Origin: Flavobacteriales bacterium
GTDB taxonomy: Bacteria; Bacteroidota; Bacteroidia; Flavobacteriales; Flavobacteriaceae
Length of the DNA stretch: 6,743 nucleotides
Assembly (NCBI GenBank): GCA_027065935.1
Contig: JAMONI010000315.1
Location: forward strand, 1 to 6,743
Direction of reading: 5' to 3'
Numbering within the stretch: position 1 is the stretch's first letter; every line of letters begins with the position of its first letter. Position numbers and translations under genes: made by a program. Below, in pieces: positions 1-5,658 of this stretch. The notes beneath the pieces are model-generated. The model saw only the letters and a list, made by a program, of their open reading frames with translations, had not been told where the DNA came from and did no database searches.

Positions 1-1
1 G

Positions 2-637
2 GGCCATCCCGCCTTGGCGCTCCCCTACATCAACCTTACGTATCAGACCCGGCACACCCATGTTCATCTCGGTTTTGTCCCATACATCCACCTGCCCGTT
101 GCCAAGCTCAACGTCTTCATGCTAAAAGCCGGCGTACAACAAAACCTCTTGAAGTGGTGGCAAATACTCGACACAGGACGTTTCGACTGGAGCGTCAACT
201 TTAACTACGGATTCATGTATGCAGGAAGAAAACTTTCCGTCAAACCCGGCTTGGCCTACATTAACGCAAGCCTCAACAACCAACAAAGCGGTGATTACGA
301 TAACCAACGCCTCGACATCAATTATCACGCCTGGAGTATAGCCACCGCTTGGGCTTATAAAACCGAAAAATGGCGATTCTATACCGCACTGGCCATAGGA
401 GGCGGTATATCCACCCTAAAATTACGCGGCACTTATCCCGTATATCTGTCCGACCCATCGGGCTTCTTTTCCATAGTGGCCACCGACCTCACCGACCCGT
501 TAGACATCACCGACACCCACTTTCAAGTGTTCAACGAAACCGGTATCCGGTTGGATTTCAAGCACTTTTTTCTGCAACTACAAGGTGATTTAGGCACCTA
601 TACCGGCGGAAGTCTCCTGACGGGATATAAATTTTAA
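2..637 (+). CDS. Probable outer-membrane beta-barrel protein, 5'-truncated by window edge
   Basis: The reading frame is open from the left edge to a TAA at 635-637, so about 212 codons of the C-terminal part are visible. The TTG at 14 is probably not the true start, because the frame continues upstream of it. The protein alternates short amphipathic strands rich in Tyr, Phe and Trp with polar turns. It ends in a strand with a terminal aromatic residue (GYKF), typical of outer-membrane barrels that use the BAM machinery. No Cys, catalytic motif or nucleotide-binding motif is visible. The strand pattern recalls uncharacterised Bacteroidota barrel families such as DUF6588, but I cannot confirm that assignment. 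The signal peptide would lie outside the window. No T-rich terminator follows it; 100 bp separate it from rpmB, which has its own candidate promoter. The barrel call is an inference from composition and C-terminus; the specific function is unknown. Confidence 0.6.
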   Translation, partial: GHPALALPYINLTYQTRHTHVHLGFVPYIHLPVAKLNVFMLKAGVQQNLLKWWQILDTGRFDWSVNFNYGFMYAGRKLSVKPGLAYINASLNNQQSGDYDNQRLDINYHAWSIATAWAYKTEKWRFYTALAIGGGISTLKLRGTYPVYLSDPSGFFSIVATDLTDPLDITDTHFQVFNETGIRLDFKHFFLQLQGDLGTYTGGSLLTGYKF

Positions 638-685
638 CCCCTCGTTTCTCCGGTCGAATGCCCGTAAGGACAAGGGCGGAAAAAA

Positions 686-717
686 TTTGCTTTATTCAAA
701 AAATATTCGTTAATTTG
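686..717 (+). promoter_or_regulatory. Candidate Bacteroidota-type promoter for rpmB cluster
   Basis: A TTTG at 686-689 is followed after 20 bp by TTAATTTG at 710-717. This resembles the Bacteroidota sigma-A promoter (TTG, about 17-23 bp, TAnnTTTG), although the TA is one base closer to TTTG than in the consensus. It lies 20 bp before the rpmB ATG, so the leader would be only about 13-15 nt. That leaves no room for a structured ribosomal-protein autoregulatory leader. Predicted from sequence only. Confidence 0.55.
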
Positions 718-737
718 CAATCCGAAAAAGAGAAATC

Positions 738-983
738 ATGTCACGAATTTGTGAAATAACCGGAAAGCGGCCCATGAGCGGACACAACGTGTCACACGCA
801 CATAACAAGACCAAACGCAAATTCAAAGTCAATTTGTTTAAAAAAAGGTTTTACATCCCCGAAGAAGGCCGTTGGGTCACGCTCAAAGTGAGCAAAGAAG
901 GGCTTAAGCTCATCGACAAAATCGGTATTGCCGAAGCACTAAAACGAGCCAAAGCCAAAGGATATTTAACCCGAAAAATCTAA
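738..983 (+). CDS. rpmB: 50S ribosomal protein bL28
   Basis: The gene encodes an 81-residue protein of the bL28 family, a component of the large ribosomal subunit near the E-site side. The N-terminus carries the characteristic motif [12 protein letters not shown], followed by the [14 protein letters not shown] segment and a lysine/arginine-rich core (NLFKKRFY). The length is normal for the family. One Cys (residue 5) remains of the metal-binding Cys pairs seen in zinc-binding bL28 forms, so this looks like a zinc-free type. The ATG is preceded by an A-rich stretch (aaaaagagaaatc) and no clear Shine-Dalgarno sequence, as is usual in this phylum. The gene heads a three-gene unit with rpmG 6 bp downstream. 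Confidence 0.97.
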   Translation: MSRICEITGKRPMSGHNVSHAHNKTKRKFKVNLFKKRFYIPEEGRWVTLKVSKEGLKLIDKIGIAEALKRAKAKGYLTRKI

Positions 984-989
984 CAAACC

Positions 990-1175
990 ATGGCAAAGAA
1001 AAAAGGAAATCGCGTACAAGTGATATTGGAATGCACCGAGCATAAAAAAAGCGGACTTCCGGGTACGTCACGCTACGTTACAACCAAAAACAAGAAAAAC
1101 ACCCCGGAACGTTTGGAACTGAGAAAATACAATCCTATTCTCAGACGACACACCATTCATAAAGAAATCAAGTAA
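990..1175 (+). CDS. rpmG: 50S ribosomal protein bL33
   Basis: The gene encodes a 61-residue bL33, a small protein of the large subunit near the E site. The diagnostic segments are visible: [19 protein letters not shown] at the N-terminus, [21 protein letters not shown] in the middle and [10 protein letters not shown] at the end. Of the four Cys found in zinc-ribbon bL33, only Cys15 is present, and KYNPILRR replaces the second CxxC. It is therefore a zinc-independent (C-minus) form. The SGLPGTSR insertion before the TTKN motif is, as I recall, common in Bacteroidota homologues. It lies 6 bp after rpmB and 12 bp before the DUF4295 gene, so the three are very likely co-transcribed. No Shine-Dalgarno sequence is seen. 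Confidence 0.97.
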   Translation: MAKKKGNRVQVILECTEHKKSGLPGTSRYVTTKNKKNTPERLELRKYNPILRRHTIHKEIK

Positions 1176-1187
1176 AACCTTACGACT

Positions 1188-1337
1188 ATGGCTAAAAAAG
1201 TAGTGGCAACCCTGCAGTCCAAATCCAAAAAATACACCAAGGTAATCAGAGCCGTCAAAAATCCCAAGACGGGTGCTTACACTTTTGAAGAAAAAGTAAT
1301 GAACGCCGATTTGGCGAAAGAATACTTGAAAAAATAA
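1188..1337 (+). CDS. DUF4295-type small basic protein, probably ribosome-associated
   Basis: This small gene runs from an ATG at 1188 to a TAA at 1335-1337 and encodes 49 residues. The protein starts MAKKVVATLQSKSKKYTKVI and ends in NADLAKEYLKK. It is strongly basic, has no Cys and has no membrane segment. I recognise it as the short DUF4295 family that sits after rpmB-rpmG in Bacteroidota genomes. Its position, size and charge suggest a ribosomal protein. From memory, a phylum-specific large-subunit protein named bL38 was reported in the Flavobacterium johnsoniae 70S structure. This may be the same family, but I cannot verify it here. The gene lies 12 bp after rpmG, and a strong terminator follows 28 bp after its stop, making it the last gene of the unit. 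It is easily missed by gene callers because of its length. Confidence 0.9.
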   Translation: MAKKVVATLQSKSKKYTKVIRAVKNPKTGAYTFEEKVMNADLAKEYLKK

Positions 1338-1365
1338 CTTTAACTTTCAAAACCTTTAACAACCG

Positions 1366-1400
1366 AGCCGTCCCCACCTTTGAGGGCCGGCTTTTTTATT
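1366..1400 (+). terminator. Intrinsic terminator closing the rpmB-rpmG-DUF4295 unit
   Basis: The arm AGCCGtCCC (1366-1374) pairs with GGGcCGGCT (1384-1392): eight base pairs around a single mismatch, with a 9-nt loop. Six T residues (1392-1397) follow directly. This is a classical Rho-independent terminator on the + strand and separates the ribosomal cluster from ftsY. Confidence 0.85.
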
Positions 1401-1409
1401 CGTATTTTG
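1379..1409 (+). promoter_or_regulatory. Candidate promoter for ftsY, overlapping the preceding terminator
   Basis: A TTTG at 1379-1382, in the loop of the upstream terminator hairpin, is followed after 20 bp by TATTTTG at 1403-1409. Like the rpmB site, it is a TA-n-TTTG variant of the Bacteroidota -7 box. It ends 26 bp before the ftsY ATG. A second weaker box, TATATTG, lies at 1410-1416. Predicted from sequence only. Confidence 0.45.
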
Positions 1410-1435
1410 TATATTGAACCGAAAAACAAAATTCC

Positions 1436-2383
1436 ATGGCACTGTTCAAACGCTTCTTTTCCAAAGAAAAAAAAGAAAAGCTCGACAAAGGGCTAGAAAA
1501 AACCAAAAAATCCTTCTTTGAAAAACTTACCAAAGCCGTAGCAGGCAAATCCAAAGTGGACGACGAAGTATTGGACAACTTGGAAGAAGTCCTGATCACA
1601 TCGGACGTAGGTGTTGACACCACACTGAAAATTATCGAACGGATTGAAAACAGAGTAGCCAAAGAAAAATACCTCGGCACCGACGAACTCAACCGGATAC
1701 TCCGGGAAGAAATCGCCGGATTATTGGCCGAAACGGAACAACAAGACACCGGATTTTCCGTCGAAAACACCCGGCCTTACGTAATCATGGTAGTCGGCGT
1801 GAACGGTGTGGGAAAAACCACCACCATCGGCAAACTGGCTTACAAATTCAAAAACGAAGGAAAAAAAGTATTTATCGGAGCGGCCGATACCTTCCGGGCC
1901 GCCGCCATCGACCAATTGGAAATTTGGGCGCAACGTTCCGGTGCCACCTTAATCAAACAAAAACACGGCGCCGATCCCGCTTCGGTAGCTTACGAAACCC
2001 TTCAAAAAGCCCTCAAAGAAAACGCCGATGTGGTCCTCATCGACACGGCGGGGCGCTTACACAACAAAATCAATTTGATGAACGAACTGAGTAAAATCAA
2101 ACGCGTCATGCAAAAACTCATCGCCCAAGCCCCGCACGAAATCCTGTTGGTATTGGACGGCACCACCGGACAAAACGCTTTCGAACAGGCCAAACAATTT
2201 ACCAAAGCCACCGAAGTCAACGCCTTAGCCGTAACCAAGCTCGACGGAACCGCCAAAGGCGGCGTAGTAATCGGCATTTCGGACAAATTCAGTATTCCCG
2301 TAAAATATATCGGCATCGGCGAGCAACCCGAAGACCTGCAAGATTTCGACAAATTCGAATTTGTAGATTCATTTTTTAAATAA
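1436..2383 (+). CDS. ftsY: Signal recognition particle receptor FtsY
   Basis: The gene encodes a 315-residue SRP-family GTPase that docks SRP-ribosome complexes at the inner membrane for co-translational insertion through SecYEG. A short basic amphipathic N-terminus (MALFKRFFSKEKKEK) can serve as the membrane anchor. The long acidic A domain of E. coli FtsY is missing, so the protein is essentially the NG core. The N-domain helical bundle covers about residues 35-100. G-domain motifs are all intact: P-loop GVNGVGKTTT at 121-130, DTFRAAA from 151, DTAGR at 203-207, TKLDG at 267-271, and the closing loop GIGEQPEDL from 293. The ATG follows an A-rich, Shine-Dalgarno-free leader. A terminator lies upstream, so ftsY probably has its own transcript. 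Assignment to FtsY rather than Ffh rests on the charged N-terminus and absence of a C-terminal Met-rich M domain. Confidence 0.97.
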   Translation: MALFKRFFSKEKKEKLDKGLEKTKKSFFEKLTKAVAGKSKVDDEVLDNLEEVLITSDVGVDTTLKIIERIENRVAKEKYLGTDELNRILREEIAGLLAETEQQDTGFSVENTRPYVIMVVGVNGVGKTTTIGKLAYKFKNEGKKVFIGAADTFRAAAIDQLEIWAQRSGATLIKQKHGADPASVAYETLQKALKENADVVLIDTAGRLHNKINLMNELSKIKRVMQKLIAQAPHEILLVLDGTTGQNAFEQAKQFTKATEVNALAVTKLDGTAKGGVVIGISDKFSIPVKYIGIGEQPEDLQDFDKFEFVDSFFK

Positions 2384-2394
2384 AAAAAAATTGT

Positions 2395-2402
2395 TAGATT
2401 TG
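2395..2402 (+). promoter_or_regulatory. Consensus -7 box upstream of the porP/sprF-family gene
   Basis: TAGATTTG at 2395-2402 matches TAnnTTTG exactly and ends 21 bp before the ATG at 2424. No TTG lies at the expected -33 distance; only a run of T at 2372-2377 is found there. If it is used, transcription starts around 2408, downstream of the alternative TTG start at 2391, which favours the 2424 start. Read-through from ftsY is also possible because no terminator separates them. Confidence 0.4.
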
Positions 2403-2423
2403 AAGGAAATTATAACAACCCGT

Positions 2424-3398
2424 ATGAGAGTACAAATTTTTCTTCCGATATGGCTTTTTATCCTGAGTATGAACCCGTCCTTTGCTCAAGAAGGCATCCC
2501 CGTTTATTACGACTACCTGACCGATAACCTCACCTTGTTGCACCCCGCCATGAACGGCGCTAGCCGCTGCAGCAAAGTCAGACTAAACGGTCGAATGCAA
2601 TGGGCGGGCGTACAAAACTTCCCCATGTTACAAACCCTAAGCGTCAACAGTCACTTGGGTAAAAATTCGGGCTTCGGCCTCATTATCTACAACGACCGAA
2701 ACGGCTACCACAGCCAAAAAGGATTGCAATTTGCCTTTGCCCATCATTTACAATTGAGTAAAGGCAACACCTTTAACCAACTCTCATTCGGACTTTCGGC
2801 CATGTATTCCATGAACCAATTGGACCAAACCTCATTCGACCCCGCCCTCTTCGACCCCGTAGTCAGCAGAGTACTCGAAAGTGCGGGCTACTTCAACATG
2901 GATTTGGGATTGGCTTGGCACATTCAAGGTTTTTACTTTATCGCATCGGCCAAAAATATCCTGCTCATGCACCGCCCCTTATACTCCCCTGATCTTGAAA
3001 ATGCCAACCTTCGTAATTACATCGGGCATATCGGATACTTTATAGGAAAAGGACGCGGATTGCATTTCGAACCTTCCGTGATGATGCAATACAAAGAATA
3101 TTCCGAAGAACTCATAGGAGATTTCAACGGCAAATTTTACCTGGATTTGTCCGGAGGAGGCGCCCTGTTTTTCGGAGCTTCCTACCGGAATTATTTCGAC
3201 TCTTCTTCCATTCAGTCTTTGCAAGATGTCAGTCCCTTCTTGGGCATATTCATCAATCGATTTACCGTATCCTACGTGTACACCCACCAATTATCCGAAA
3301 CCACTTTCAGTCAGGGCGGATTTCATCAAATCACTCTGGGCTTCAATTTCGATTGCCGCGAAAGACCCCCTGCATTGGTATGTCCGCATTTGAAGTAA
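2424..3398 (+). CDS. PorP/SprF-family type IX secretion outer-membrane protein
   Basis: The protein has about 324 residues from the ATG at 2424. That start gives a clean signal peptide: a short basic head, a hydrophobic core (IFLPIWLFILSM) and a likely cleavage after PSFA before QEG. An in-frame TTG at 2391 would add 11 residues before the signal peptide and is less likely. The mature protein shows PorP/SprF hallmarks: an LLHPAMNGA segment in place of the family NPAYAG motif, R(x)QW (GRMQWAGVQ), GFGLIIYNDRNG, and repeated amphipathic beta strands ending in a TLGFNFDC strand. The tail carries two Cys (CRERPPALVC). Family members are outer-membrane proteins that partner with type IX secreted or gliding adhesins. 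No adhesin, gld or por gene is next to it here, so its partner is unknown. The family call is confident; the specific role is not. Confidence 0.85.
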   Translation: MRVQIFLPIWLFILSMNPSFAQEGIPVYYDYLTDNLTLLHPAMNGASRCSKVRLNGRMQWAGVQNFPMLQTLSVNSHLGKNSGFGLIIYNDRNGYHSQKGLQFAFAHHLQLSKGNTFNQLSFGLSAMYSMNQLDQTSFDPALFDPVVSRVLESAGYFNMDLGLAWHIQGFYFIASAKNILLMHRPLYSPDLENANLRNYIGHIGYFIGKGRGLHFEPSVMMQYKEYSEELIGDFNGKFYLDLSGGGALFFGASYRNYFDSSSIQSLQDVSPFLGIFINRFTVSYVYTHQLSETTFSQGGFHQITLGFNFDCRERPPALVCPHLK

Positions 3399-3405
3399 AA
3401 ACAAA

Positions 3406-3437
3406 TTGCTTGATAAAAGAAAAATTTCATATCTTTG
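3406..3437 (+). promoter_or_regulatory. Promoter for tRNA-Leu
   Basis: A perfect TAnnTTTG box, TATCTTTG, lies at 3430-3437. Two possible -33 TTG elements precede it: 3406-3408 with 21 bp spacing and 3410-3412 with 17 bp. The box ends 13 bp before the tRNA, giving a 5' leader of only about 6-8 nt to be removed by RNase P. This is the best promoter match in the window. Confidence 0.7.
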
Positions 3438-3450
3438 CATTCGCTACAAC

Positions 3451-3535
3451 GCCTGGGTGGCGGAACTGGTAGACGCGCTGGACTCAAAATCCAGTTCCCG
3501 TTGAGGGAGTGTGGGTTCGATTCCCACCCCAGGTA
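3451..3535 (+). tRNA. tRNA-Leu (anticodon CAA)
   Basis: The 85-nt class II tRNA folds fully. Acceptor arm GCCTGGG (3451-3457) pairs with CCCAGGT (3528-3534), including one G-U pair, with discriminator A at 3535. The anticodon stem CTGGA/TCCAG (3478-3482 and 3490-3494) encloses the loop CTCAAAA, which puts anticodon CAA at 3485-3487 for reading UUG. A long variable arm (TCCC, loop, GGGA) is diagnostic for Leu/Ser/Tyr. The T arm is GTGGG, TTCGATT, CCCAC, and the D arm contains the usual CTGGTAGA. The bases after the discriminator are CCG, so the CCA tail is not encoded and must be added by the CCA-adding enzyme. It sits alone between its own promoter and terminator. Confidence 0.96.
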
Positions 3536-3547
3536 CCGACCCCGAAG

Positions 3548-3578
3548 CCGCTTCCGGATGGAAAGCGGTTTTCTTTTT
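3548..3578 (+). terminator. Intrinsic terminator after tRNA-Leu
   Basis: CCGCTTCC (3548-3555) pairs with GGAAAGCGG (3560-3568) with one bulged A and a tight GGAT loop. TTTTCTTTTT (3569-3578) follows. It is well placed to end the tRNA transcript 13 nt after the mature 3' end. Confidence 0.8.
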
Positions 3579-3598
3579 ATCAAATCAAGTGATTTTCG

Positions 3599-3606
3599 TA
3601 TTTTTG
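3599..3606 (+). promoter_or_regulatory. Consensus -7 box upstream of prfB
   Basis: TATTTTTG at 3599-3606 matches TAnnTTTG exactly and ends 19 bp before the prfB ATG. The -33 region falls in the T-run of the tRNA terminator and has no TTG, so the promoter is incomplete by consensus. The implied leader is about 12-14 nt. Confidence 0.45.
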
Positions 3607-3625
3607 AACGGCTTAACTTACCGGA

Positions 3626-4735
3626 ATGATTAATCAAACCCACATCAAAGAATTGGAAAAACGTATCGAAGATTTACGCAGATATCTTCATATAGACAAA
3701 AAAAACATCGACTTAAAAAATCTCGAAGAAAAAACCGCCGCACCCGGATTTTGGGACAATCAAAAAGAAGCCAAGAAAATATTATCGCAAATCAAAACCC
3801 TAAAGGACCTTACCGGAACGTATCAAAACCTGACGCAATCCTTGGAAGACCTAAAGGTCTTATATGAATTTTACCGCGAAGGCGAAGCCTCGGAAAACGA
3901 AGTGGAAACACAATACAGCACCACGCTAAAAGCATTGGAAGAATTGGAATTTAAAAACATGATGTCGGACGAGGCCGACCCCTTGAGTGCCGTTTTGCAA
4001 ATAACGGCGGGAGCGGGCGGTACCGAAAGCAACGACTGGGCCGAAATGCTCTACCGAATGTATTTGATGTGGGCGGAAAAGAAAGGCTACAAAATCAAGC
4101 AATTGAACTATTTGCCCGGTGAAGTGGCCGGCATAAAAACCGTTACCATCGAAATCGAAGGGCCCTATGCCTACGGCTACTTGAAAGGGGAGAACGGGGT
4201 CCACCGGTTGGTTCGCATTTCACCGTTCGACAGTAACGCCCGGCGTCATACCTCGTTCGTATCCGTGTACGTTTATCCCTTAGTGGACGATGAAATCGAA
4301 GTGGAAATCAATCCGTCCGATTTGGAATGGCAAACTTTTCGCTCCAGCGGAGCCGGCGGACAGCACGTTAATAAAGTGGAAACGGCGGTTCGTGTAAAGC
4401 ACCTGCCCACCGATATTGTGGTGGAATGCCAAGAAACCCGGTCGCAACAACAAAACCGGGAAAAAGCCCTCCAAATGCTCAAGTCCCGCTTGTATGAGCT
4501 GGAAATGCAAAAACGAATGAAAGAACGGGAAAAAATCGAAGCCGGCAAGAAAAAAATCGAATGGGGATCTCAGATTCGCAATTATGTTATGCATCCGTAT
4601 AAATTGGTAAAGGATTTGCGCTCGGGCTATGAAACCGCCAATGTGGATGCCGTAATGAACGGCGAACTGGACGGGTTTATCAAGGCTTATCTGCTCTGGG
4701 CCTCGGGCGAAAAAAACAAACAAGCCGGCTTGTAA
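3626..4735 (+). CDS. prfB: Peptide chain release factor 2, continuous frame
   Basis: The gene encodes a 369-residue class I release factor that reads UAA and UGA and triggers hydrolysis of peptidyl-tRNA in the ribosomal A site. The helical N-terminal domain runs to about residue 110. The codon-recognition tripeptide is SPF at 199-201, which marks RF2 rather than RF1 (PxT). The catalytic GGQ is at 244-246 inside [14 protein letters not shown]. The length and motif spacing match E. coli RF2 (365 residues). Unlike most bacterial prfB genes, there is no internal UGA and +1 frameshift. The region aligned to the E. coli shift site reads TAT CTT CAT in frame, encoding RRYLHID. Autoregulation through UGA readthrough is therefore absent. 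The start ATG follows an A-containing leader with no Shine-Dalgarno sequence. The gene ends 4 bp from the stop of the convergent CDF gene, with no + strand terminator visible. Confidence 0.97.
   Translation: MINQTHIKELEKRIEDLRRYLHIDKKNIDLKNLEEKTAAPGFWDNQKEAKKILSQIKTLKDLTGTYQNLTQSLEDLKVLYEFYREGEASENEVETQYSTTLKALEELEFKNMMSDEADPLSAVLQITAGAGGTESNDWAEMLYRMYLMWAEKKGYKIKQLNYLPGEVAGIKTVTIEIEGPYAYGYLKGENGVHRLVRISPFDSNARRHTSFVSVYVYPLVDDEIEVEINPSDLEWQTFRSSGAGGQHVNKVETAVRVKHLPTDIVVECQETRSQQQNREKALQMLKSRLYELEMQKRMKEREKIEAGKKKIEWGSQIRNYVMHPYKLVKDLRSGYETANVDAVMNGELDGFIKAYLLWASGEKNKQAGL
4710..4733 (-). terminator. Possible terminator for the CDF gene, inside the prfB 3' end
   Basis: Bases 4720-4733 are a perfect 14-bp palindrome, ACAAGCCGGCTTGT, lying over the prfB stop codon. 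Read on the minus strand it can form a 5-bp stem with a CCGG loop, followed by TT-G-TTTTTTT (4719-4710), 6 nt after the CDF stop. The stem is short, so termination may be weak. On the + strand no T-run follows, so it would not stop prfB transcription. Confidence 0.45.
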
Positions 4736-4739
4736 CGGG

Positions 4740-5648
4740 TTAACTCTTGTCTTCCTTATGATCTTGAATGATTAACAATTGCGAATCGTTCCGGTTAAAT
4801 TCGGGCTGGAGGTTGGTATGCGTAATGCCGAAATCTTTTTCGAGTATTTCCTCCACTTGCTCGCAAATTTTATCGAATTTCGACAAGGGAATATCTTCAT
4901 TAAATGTTAAGTGTGCTTCCAAATGAATATCGTGTTCGTTAAGACGCCAAATGTGAATGTGGTGCATATTTTTGATACCTTCAACGGTCTTCACCTTCCG
5001 GTTTAAATCTTTAACATCGATATCTTTCGGGGCGAATTCCATCAAAATTTCAAAGGCTTCGCGCCATAATTTTCCGCCCAAAACCATGAGGTAAACGGCA
5101 ATGATCACGGACAGAACCGAATCGACACCGTAATTTCCGGTAAATTTCATAATCAATCCTCCGGCCAAAACGGCCACCGACGTAAGCATATCGGACATCA
5201 AATGCCAATAAGCGGCGCGCATGTTCAGGTTGTGCTTTGCATCACGCATCAATAACAACACACTGATGCCGTTGGCCAATATCGAAAAGCCGGCCAACCA
5301 AATCACCATATCCGAATTCACCTCTTCGGGCTTAAAGAATCTTTTGACGGATTCGGCTACCAAATACACGGCAATCATAATCAACGTGGAAGCATTGATG
5401 AAGGCCGCCAACACTTCGGCGCGTTTAAAACCGTAGGTTTGGATATGGTTTTGCTTGCGCTTGGACAATTTGTGGGCCGCATAGGCAATAACCAAGCTGA
5501 GTACATCGGAAAAGTTGTGCAATGCATCGGAAATGACGGCCAAACTACCCGAAATCACTCCTCCGATGATTTGCGCCAACGTGATGAATACATTCAATAC
5601 GACCGCAATACCGAGATTTTTGCCCGAAATATGGTGATGATGTCCCAT
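4740..5648 (-). CDS. CDF-family divalent metal cation exporter (CzcD/ZitB-like)
   Basis: The 302-residue protein belongs to the cation diffusion facilitator family, inner-membrane antiporters that export Zn2+ and related ions in exchange for protons. Six membrane segments can be placed at about residues 11-34, 39-58, 80-102, 114-134, 148-168 and 175-193. The transport-site HxxxD pairs are present in TM2 (H44-D48, in SDALHNFSD) and TM5 (H149-D153, in WHLMSD); this His/Asp set is typical of zinc-type CDFs. A cytosolic C-terminal domain of about 100 residues follows, with a His-rich stretch (MHHIHIW) and ITHTNLQPE near the end, as in CzcD/ZitB proteins. The N-terminus begins MGHHHHISG, a His cluster that could bind metal. 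The ATG lies 10 bp after the SPFH gene, implying co-transcription. Zinc preference is inferred; Co2+ or Cd2+ are also possible. Confidence 0.93.
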   Translation of the reverse strand: MGHHHHISGKNLGIAVVLNVFITLAQIIGGVISGSLAVISDALHNFSDVLSLVIAYAAHKLSKRKQNHIQTYGFKRAEVLAAFINASTLIMIAVYLVAESVKRFFKPEEVNSDMVIWLAGFSILANGISVLLLMRDAKHNLNMRAAYWHLMSDMLTSVAVLAGGLIMKFTGNYGVDSVLSVIIAVYLMVLGGKLWREAFEILMEFAPKDIDVKDLNRKVKTVEGIKNMHHIHIWRLNEHDIHLEAHLTFNEDIPLSKFDKICEQVEEILEKDFGITHTNLQPEFNRNDSQLLIIQDHKEDKS

Positions 5649-5658
5649 AAAATAAAAA

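Noticed and set aside
660..680. GCCC...GGGC hairpin after the first gene as a terminator
   Set aside because: The stem is only 4 bp with a 10-nt loop, and an A-run rather than a T-run follows on the coding strand.
1396..1770. 124-codon minus-strand frame across the ftsY 5' end
   Set aside because: Its Ser/Phe-rich translation mirrors the Lys/Glu-rich FtsY N-terminus; it is antisense noise.
2391..2423. TTG start at 2391 for the porP/sprF-family gene
   Set aside because: It places 11 extra residues before a complete signal peptide and lies upstream of the start site implied by the -7 box at 2395-2402. ATG 2424 is preferred.
3536..3600. Possible integration site (att) at the tRNA-Leu 3' end
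   Set aside because: I found no second copy of the tRNA 3' end and no integrase in the window; prfB follows after a normal terminator.
3435..3629. 64-codon plus-strand frame covering the tRNA
   Set aside because: It overlaps a fully folding tRNA-Leu and its terminator, so the translation is not meaningful.
4280..4723. 147-codon open frame on the minus strand inside prfB
   Set aside because: It is antisense to a gene with intact RF2 motifs, has low-complexity Phe/His-rich composition, and shows no recognisable domain or start signal.
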